From Listeria marthii FSL S4-120 (GTDB taxonomy: Bacteria > Bacillota > Bacilli > Lactobacillales > Listeriaceae), in the NCBI GenBank assembly GCA_000183865.1, contig CM001047.1, positions 970,034 to 978,684 on the forward strand: a stretch of 8,651 nucleotides of DNA, given 5' to 3'. Numbering within the stretch: the first letter of the stretch is position 1; every line of letters begins with the position of its first letter. The notes under the pieces were generated by a model, which did not search any database, was not told the origin of the DNA, and saw nothing but the letters and a program-made list of their open reading frames with translations. A program made the position numbers and the translations under genes. Shown one piece after another: positions 5,178-8,651 of the stretch.

Positions 5178-6209
5178 TTAATAACTTTCCCGTTTTACTA
5201 AGCGGCTAAACACATCCCGCAGCATCGATACCCTAAGTTCAATGACCGGCTGCACGACCGTTTTCACCAGTCGACTGGATAACAACGCCGTTAAAGCAAA
5301 GGTAATGAGAAATAGTAGTAAAAATGTAGACGGATTATATTGAAAGTCAGTCTGGCCACCTTCACGAAAGAATTTAATAAAGAAGCCATGTAACAAATAA
5401 ACATATAACGTATTTTTACCCCATTTAGTGAAAAATAACCTCTTTCTAGGAATAAAACTGAAAAAAGCAGCAATCGAACCAAAACTGATCAAATATACAA
5501 GTGCGCGAATAAATAGACCGAGCGACTTCACTTCAACAAAGTTTGCATAAGGTTTGGACCCTAAAAACCATTTATCATTTAAATTAGGGTGTAATGTGAT
5601 GAATGTCAGAAGTAAAACAATGAAAATCCCTCCAAGAATAGAGGCGAAATGTGTTTTTAGGAAATAAAAATGTTCTTTCTTTAAAAAATAGCCCACTAAG
5701 AAAAATGGGAAAAAGACGAGCGTCCGCGATAAACTCAAATAACCACCAATAATATCAAAATACCCAGCGACTAATCCAATAAAAAGCGCAAGACTCACAG
5801 ATTTCCACGGCTTGATTTTTGAAAACACAAATAACATCACATTCCAGAAAAATAAGCTCAGTAAAAACCAAAGCGACCATTCTGGATCTAAAAGTTTGAT
5901 GGAAAGATTATCCTTATTTAAAAGAAAATAATAAAAAACACTATAAATTAGTTGGAAAAATACATAAGGTAAAATGAGTTTTTTCATCATCTTTTTTAAA
6001 TAATCACGTTTACCAAAACTTTTGGCGAAAAAGCCAGATATGAGTACGAAAGCGGGCATATGAAATGTGTAAATATAGATATAAAGAACACGGATACCGG
6101 CATAATCCGCGATAAATGTTTGGAGAAAATGGCCAAATACGACTAAGAAAATCAAAATGAATTTGGCGTTATCGAAATAGCTTTCCCGCTTTACGGCGGT
6201 TTGTTCCAT
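5178..6209 (-). CDS. Acyltransferase-3 family membrane protein (YkrP-like)
   Basis: A 343-residue polytopic membrane protein of the acyltransferase-3 (AT3) family, which moves acyl groups (often acetyl or succinyl) onto cell-surface sugars, peptidoglycan or lipids. Family marks are FDNAKFILIFLVVFGH with the proposed catalytic His27, FHMPAFVLISGFFAK (residues 49-63), WSLWFLLSLFF (111-121) and a late YVYLLHGFF (269-277). About ten hydrophobic helices span the protein. It lacks the C-terminal SGNH hydrolase domain of OatA-type enzymes, so it is the short form. The acceptor is unknown. The ATG at 6209 is preceded on its strand by AAAGGA (6225-6220) at 10-base spacing. It is the first gene of a two-gene minus-strand operon with the small membrane protein, downstream of a sigma-B-type promoter, which suggests stress-induced envelope modification. 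One oddity is that the hexapeptide VKRESY occurs both at residues 6-11 and at the extreme C-terminus (338-343). Confidence 0.9.
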   Translation of the reverse strand: MEQTAVKRESYFDNAKFILIFLVVFGHFLQTFIADYAGIRVLYIYIYTFHMPAFVLISGFFAKSFGKRDYLKKMMKKLILPYVFFQLIYSVFYYFLLNKDNLSIKLLDPEWSLWFLLSLFFWNVMLFVFSKIKPWKSVSLALFIGLVAGYFDIIGGYLSLSRTLVFFPFFLVGYFLKKEHFYFLKTHFASILGGIFIVLLLTFITLHPNLNDKWFLGSKPYANFVEVKSLGLFIRALVYLISFGSIAAFFSFIPRKRLFFTKWGKNTLYVYLLHGFFIKFFREGGQTDFQYNPSTFLLLFLITFALTALLSSRLVKTVVQPVIELRVSMLRDVFSRLVKRESY

Positions 6210-6256
6210 AAAAAAACAGTCCTTTCTATTCTATGTTGAATCACCTTTTGTATATT

Positions 6257-6282
6257 TTACCCTTGGCTCTGTAACGGTTAAC
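6257..6282 (-). promoter_or_regulatory. Sigma-B-type promoter of the acyltransferase operon
   Basis: On the minus strand GTTAAC (6282-6277) and GGGTAA (6262-6257) are 14 bases apart, close to the sigma-B consensus GTTTAA-N12-15-GGGTAT. Transcription should start near 6250, giving a leader of about 40 bases. This fits my recall that the Listeria homologues are sigma-B-dependent. No convincing sigma-A pair was found on this strand. Confidence 0.65.
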
Positions 6283-6333
6283 CAACAGTTGAGTAACAAA
6301 AAGTATCAAATATTAATAGGCGATGACACAGGT

Positions 6334-6362
6334 TTGCGAATTTTCGGGGGACGTGCTATCTT
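6334..6362 (+). promoter_or_regulatory. Candidate sigma-A promoter of ogt
   Basis: TTGCGA (6334-6339) and TATCTT (6357-6362) are 17 bases apart, and the -10 is preceded by TGC, an extended -10 motif. Transcription would start near 6369, leaving a short leader before the ATG at 6396. An alternative pair further upstream, TTGAGT (6289-6294) with TATTAA (6311-6316), 16 bases apart, is also plausible. Confidence 0.5.
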
Positions 6363-6395
6363 TAGAACAATAAATAAACGGGGGGCAACGAAGGT

Positions 6396-6875
6396 ATGCT
6401 AAAACAAATAAATGCATCACCAGTTGGGGAACTATTTATAACGATTGAAGACAAATGGATTACGAGTATTTCGTATGATAAGCCGGATAATTGGGAAGAG
6501 CTGATTGGAACGGCGACTGAACAAGAACTTTTTCAGCAATTAATCATGCAACTGGCCACTTATTTTGAGGGAACAAGAGAAGTGTTTGAATTACCGGTGT
6601 TACTAAAAGGGACCGATTTTCAAAAACGAGTCTGGCAAGCTTTGAGTGAGATTCCGTATGGCGTGGTCGTCAGTTACAAGGATATTGCGATTGCGGCGGG
6701 AAGCCCTAAAGCAGTTCAAGCAGTGGGGCAAGCCAATCGCGCTAATCCAATTCCACTACTTATTCCTTGTCACAGGTGCGTGAAAAGTAACGGGGAACTG
6801 GGCGGATATAACGGAGCAGATGTAGATAAAAAGCAATATTTACTTGCATTAGAAAAAGGCTTGAGTTTAAATTAA
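6396..6875 (+). CDS. ogt: Methylated-DNA--[protein]-cysteine S-methyltransferase (O6-alkylguanine-DNA alkyltransferase)
   Basis: This 159-residue suicide DNA-repair protein transfers the alkyl group from O6-methylguanine (and O4-methylthymine) onto its own cysteine. An N-terminal RNase H-like domain (about 1-70) is followed by the DNA-binding domain (about 71-155). The active site is IPCHRC with Cys125 and His126. Tyr94 and Asn117 sit at the positions of human AGT Tyr114 and Asn137 when counted from the cysteine, and Glu153 is a likely third member of the Cys-His-Glu relay. The residue at the arginine-finger position (human Arg128, 17 before the cysteine) is Gln108, in KAVQAVG instead of the usual RAVG. 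The length is normal for stand-alone Ogt, and no AraC-type Ada domain is fused. The ATG follows a GGGGGG ribosome binding site (6380-6385) at 10-base spacing. The stop codon lies inside the stem of the terminator shared with clpE. Confidence 0.93.
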   Translation: MLKQINASPVGELFITIEDKWITSISYDKPDNWEELIGTATEQELFQQLIMQLATYFEGTREVFELPVLLKGTDFQKRVWQALSEIPYGVVVSYKDIAIAAGSPKAVQAVGQANRANPIPLLIPCHRCVKSNGELGGYNGADVDKKQYLLALEKGLSLN

Positions 6876-6889
6876 CTCAAGCCTTTTTT
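6853..6889. terminator. Bidirectional terminator between convergent ogt and clpE
   Basis: GGCTTGAGTT (6858-6867) pairs perfectly with AACTCAAGCC (6874-6883) around a six-base loop. AAAAA precedes it and TTTTTT (6884-6889) follows, so a U run is made on either strand. It serves ogt on the plus strand and clpE on the minus strand. The ogt stop TAA (6873-6875) lies at the loop/stem junction. Confidence 0.92.
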
Positions 6890-6891
6890 AT

Positions 6892-8651
6892 TTACGCTGT
6901 TACTTGCTCTGTGATGATGATTTCTTTGTCATCATTTAGTGTTGCTGTTAGGTTTTTCGCTTCTGGTTGATCAATTAAACTGTCGGCAATAGCATCTTCT
7001 AAATGCTCTTGGATAGTCCGGCGTAGTGGTCTTGCTCCGAATTTAGGATCATAACCAAGTTCAATCAACTGTTCTTTTACTTCTTTGGAAACATCGATTG
7101 TTACGCCTTCTTGGGCAAGCATAGCATTTAAGTCAACGAGCATTAAATCGATAATTTGTACTAAGTCGTCTTTTTCAAGTGATTTAAATTCAATCACGCT
7201 ATCAAGACGGTTCAAGAATTCAGGTTTGAAGTATGCCCCTAATTTGGCAAGGATATCTGAACCTTTTTCCAGTTTTGTGTCAGTAGCTGTGTTAAAGCCA
7301 ACGGAAGCTTCTGTTTCTGTTGCGCCAGCATTACTTGTCATAATAATAACTGTGTCTTTAAAGCTTACTGTGCGTCCTTGTGAGTCCGTTAAACGACCAT
7401 CTTCTAAAATTTGTAGGAACATATGCTGAACATCTGGGTGTGCTTTTTCGATTTCGTCTAAAAGGATGATGCTATACGGGTTGCGACGTACTTTTTCTGT
7501 TAATTGCCCTGCTTCCTCGTGACCAACATAGCCTGGAGGAGAACCGATTAATTTAGAGACGCTGTGTTTTTCCATGAATTCACTCATATCTAAACGAATC
7601 ATCGCTTCACTAGTACCGAAAAGTTCACGAGCAAGTGTGCGCCCAAGTTCTGTTTTCCCGACACCAGTTGGTCCAACAAATAGGAAGGAACCAATTGGCC
7701 GATTTTTGGATTTGAGGCCGACACGGCTACGACGAATCGCTTTCGCTACTTTTTTCACGGCGTCTTCTTGACCAATAACTTTACCTGTTAAATTGCTTTC
7801 TAGGTTTTTCATTTTGGATTGTTCGTCTTCTTGTAAACGTCCTACTGGAATACCTGTTTTTTCTTCAATAATCGCTTGGATGTCTGATGCTTGAATGACA
7901 GGGCGTTCTGAGAAGGAATTGCTTGTTTTATTTTCTTCTAGGCGTGTAATTTCATCACGAACTTTCGCTGCTTTTTCGTAGTCTTCCATTTGAAGAGCTT
8001 GATTTTTTTCGTCTTCTAAACGAGCAACACGTTCACTTACCGTATTTTCATCCAATTTTTCAATAGCTAGATTATATTTGGAACCAACTTCGTCCATTAA
8101 ATCAATTGCTTTATCTGGCAAATGACGGTCTTGGATGTAGCGGGAGCTTAATTCAACTGCTGCTGTCAAAGCTTCAGGTGAGTAAACAACTTCATGGAAA
8201 TCCTCATATTTTGGTTTTAAGCCATTTAAAATTGTAAGTGTTTCTTTAGTAGAAGGTTCGTTCACTGTTACTGGTTGGAAACGACGCTCAAGAGCAGCAT
8301 CTTTTTCGATGGTGCGGTATTCTTTTAGCGTTGTTGCACCAATCATTTGTAAGTCGCCACGAGCTAGCGCTGGTTTTAAAATGTTGCCGGCATCCATCGA
8401 ACCTTCTGCGGAACCAGCACCAACGATAGTATGCACTTCATCAATAAAGAGAATGGTATTTTTACGTTCTTGAAGCTCTTTAATTAGTTGTTTCATGCGT
8501 TCTTCAAATTGACCACGGATACCTGTGCCAGAAACGAGGGAAGCGACATCAAGTAAAATAACTTCTTTGTTCATAAGTTTGCTTGGAACATTTCCTGCGA
8601 TAATTGCATTTGCGAGTCCTTCGACAACGGCTGTTTTACCAACACCTGGCT
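6892..8651 (-). CDS. clpE: ClpE, ATP-dependent Clp/HSP100 chaperone (3' part; 5' end outside window)
   Basis: The C-terminal 585 residues are visible. The frame stays open past 8574 to the window edge, where PGVGKTA of the first Walker A begins, so the ATG at 8574 is an internal methionine. Domains in order (visible numbering) are NBD1 with Walker A at the edge, Walker B ILFIDE (66-71) and arginines near 122-123; a UVR-type coiled coil (about 209-243); then NBD2 with GPTGVGKT (326-333), pore loop GYVG (373-376), Walker B IILLDE (394-399), arginine finger FLNRLD (Arg481) and sensor-2 GARPLRR (538-544). A VGF tripeptide (450-452) is the expected ClpP-docking loop, so it should unfold damaged proteins for the ClpP protease. 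The zinc-finger N-terminus and the CtsR-repressed promoter typical of clpE would be outside the window. ClpC is the main alternative. I chose ClpE because the flanking genes match the Listeria clpE locus as I recall it, and no ctsR-mcsA-mcsB or radA genes are seen. Confidence 0.88.
   Translation of the reverse strand, partial: PGVGKTAVVEGLANAIIAGNVPSKLMNKEVILLDVASLVSGTGIRGQFEERMKQLIKELQERKNTILFIDEVHTIVGAGSAEGSMDAGNILKPALARGDLQMIGATTLKEYRTIEKDAALERRFQPVTVNEPSTKETLTILNGLKPKYEDFHEVVYSPEALTAAVELSSRYIQDRHLPDKAIDLMDEVGSKYNLAIEKLDENTVSERVARLEDEKNQALQMEDYEKAAKVRDEITRLEENKTSNSFSERPVIQASDIQAIIEEKTGIPVGRLQEDEQSKMKNLESNLTGKVIGQEDAVKKVAKAIRRSRVGLKSKNRPIGSFLFVGPTGVGKTELGRTLARELFGTSEAMIRLDMSEFMEKHSVSKLIGSPPGYVGHEEAGQLTEKVRRNPYSIILLDEIEKAHPDVQHMFLQILEDGRLTDSQGRTVSFKDTVIIMTSNAGATETEASVGFNTATDTKLEKGSDILAKLGAYFKPEFLNRLDSVIEFKSLEKDDLVQIIDLMLVDLNAMLAQEGVTIDVSKEVKEQLIELGYDPKFGARPLRRTIQEHLEDAIADSLIDQPEAKNLTATLNDDKEIIITEQVTA

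Noticed and set aside
6332..6355. Sigma-B promoter for ogt (GTTT followed by GGGGGAC)
   Set aside because: The spacing is only 10-11 bases and the second box lacks the WAT ending, so it does not fit the sigma-B consensus.
8572..8574. ATG at 8574 as the start of clpE
   Set aside because: The frame stays open upstream and encodes PGVGKTA and following NBD1 residues up to the window edge, so this is an internal methionine.
1..8651. Mobile element, CRISPR array, tRNA or prophage
   Set aside because: No transposase, integrase, spaced repeats or cloverleaf was found, and gene order and composition look like stable core chromosome.

Overview
The window looks like ordinary chromosomal DNA of a low-GC Gram-positive bacterium, most likely Listeria of the monocytogenes/innocua group. 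The codon use is AT-rich and the ribosome binding sites are strong AAAGGAGG-type. The order MATE transporter, two TerC proteins, Ktr/Trk potassium transporter, small membrane protein, acyltransferase, ogt, clpE matches my memory of the L. monocytogenes lmo0990-lmo0997 neighbourhood. That match is recall, not a search, and the exact species cannot be read from the sequence.

Layout: (1) 36-1397, plus strand: a MATE-family multidrug/Na+(H+) antiporter, preceded at the window edge by a perfect 12-bp palindrome that could be a repressor operator. (2) 1419-4734, plus strand: a probable manganese-controlled operon. A sigma-A promoter drives a yybP-ykoY (Mn2+) riboswitch whose closing helix competes with an intrinsic terminator. 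Behind it lie two tandem TerC-family Mn2+ exporter paralogues and an overlapping KtrB/KtrD/TrkH-type K+ channel subunit, ending at a terminator. A hairpin between the two terC genes may reduce read-through. (3) 4741-6282, minus strand: a two-gene operon of an acyltransferase-3 membrane protein and a four-helix DUF4064-like membrane protein, with its own terminator and a good sigma-B-type promoter. (4) 6334-6875, plus strand: ogt, a single-domain O6-alkylguanine-DNA alkyltransferase, divergent from the acyltransferase. (5) 6892-8651, minus strand: the 3' part of clpE, a two-ATPase Clp/HSP100 chaperone. Its 5' end lies beyond the window edge. ogt and clpE converge on one bidirectional terminator.

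The window gathers several stress and homeostasis functions: manganese export, potassium uptake, envelope modification under the general stress response, DNA repair, and protein quality control. I see no prophage, insertion sequence, CRISPR array, tRNA, rRNA or other mobile element, and no wholly new system. The observations most worth checking are the layered RNA switch before the terC pair, the coupling of a K+ transporter to a Mn2+ riboswitch, the sigma-B promoter, the Gln in place of the arginine finger of Ogt, and the palindrome before the MATE gene.
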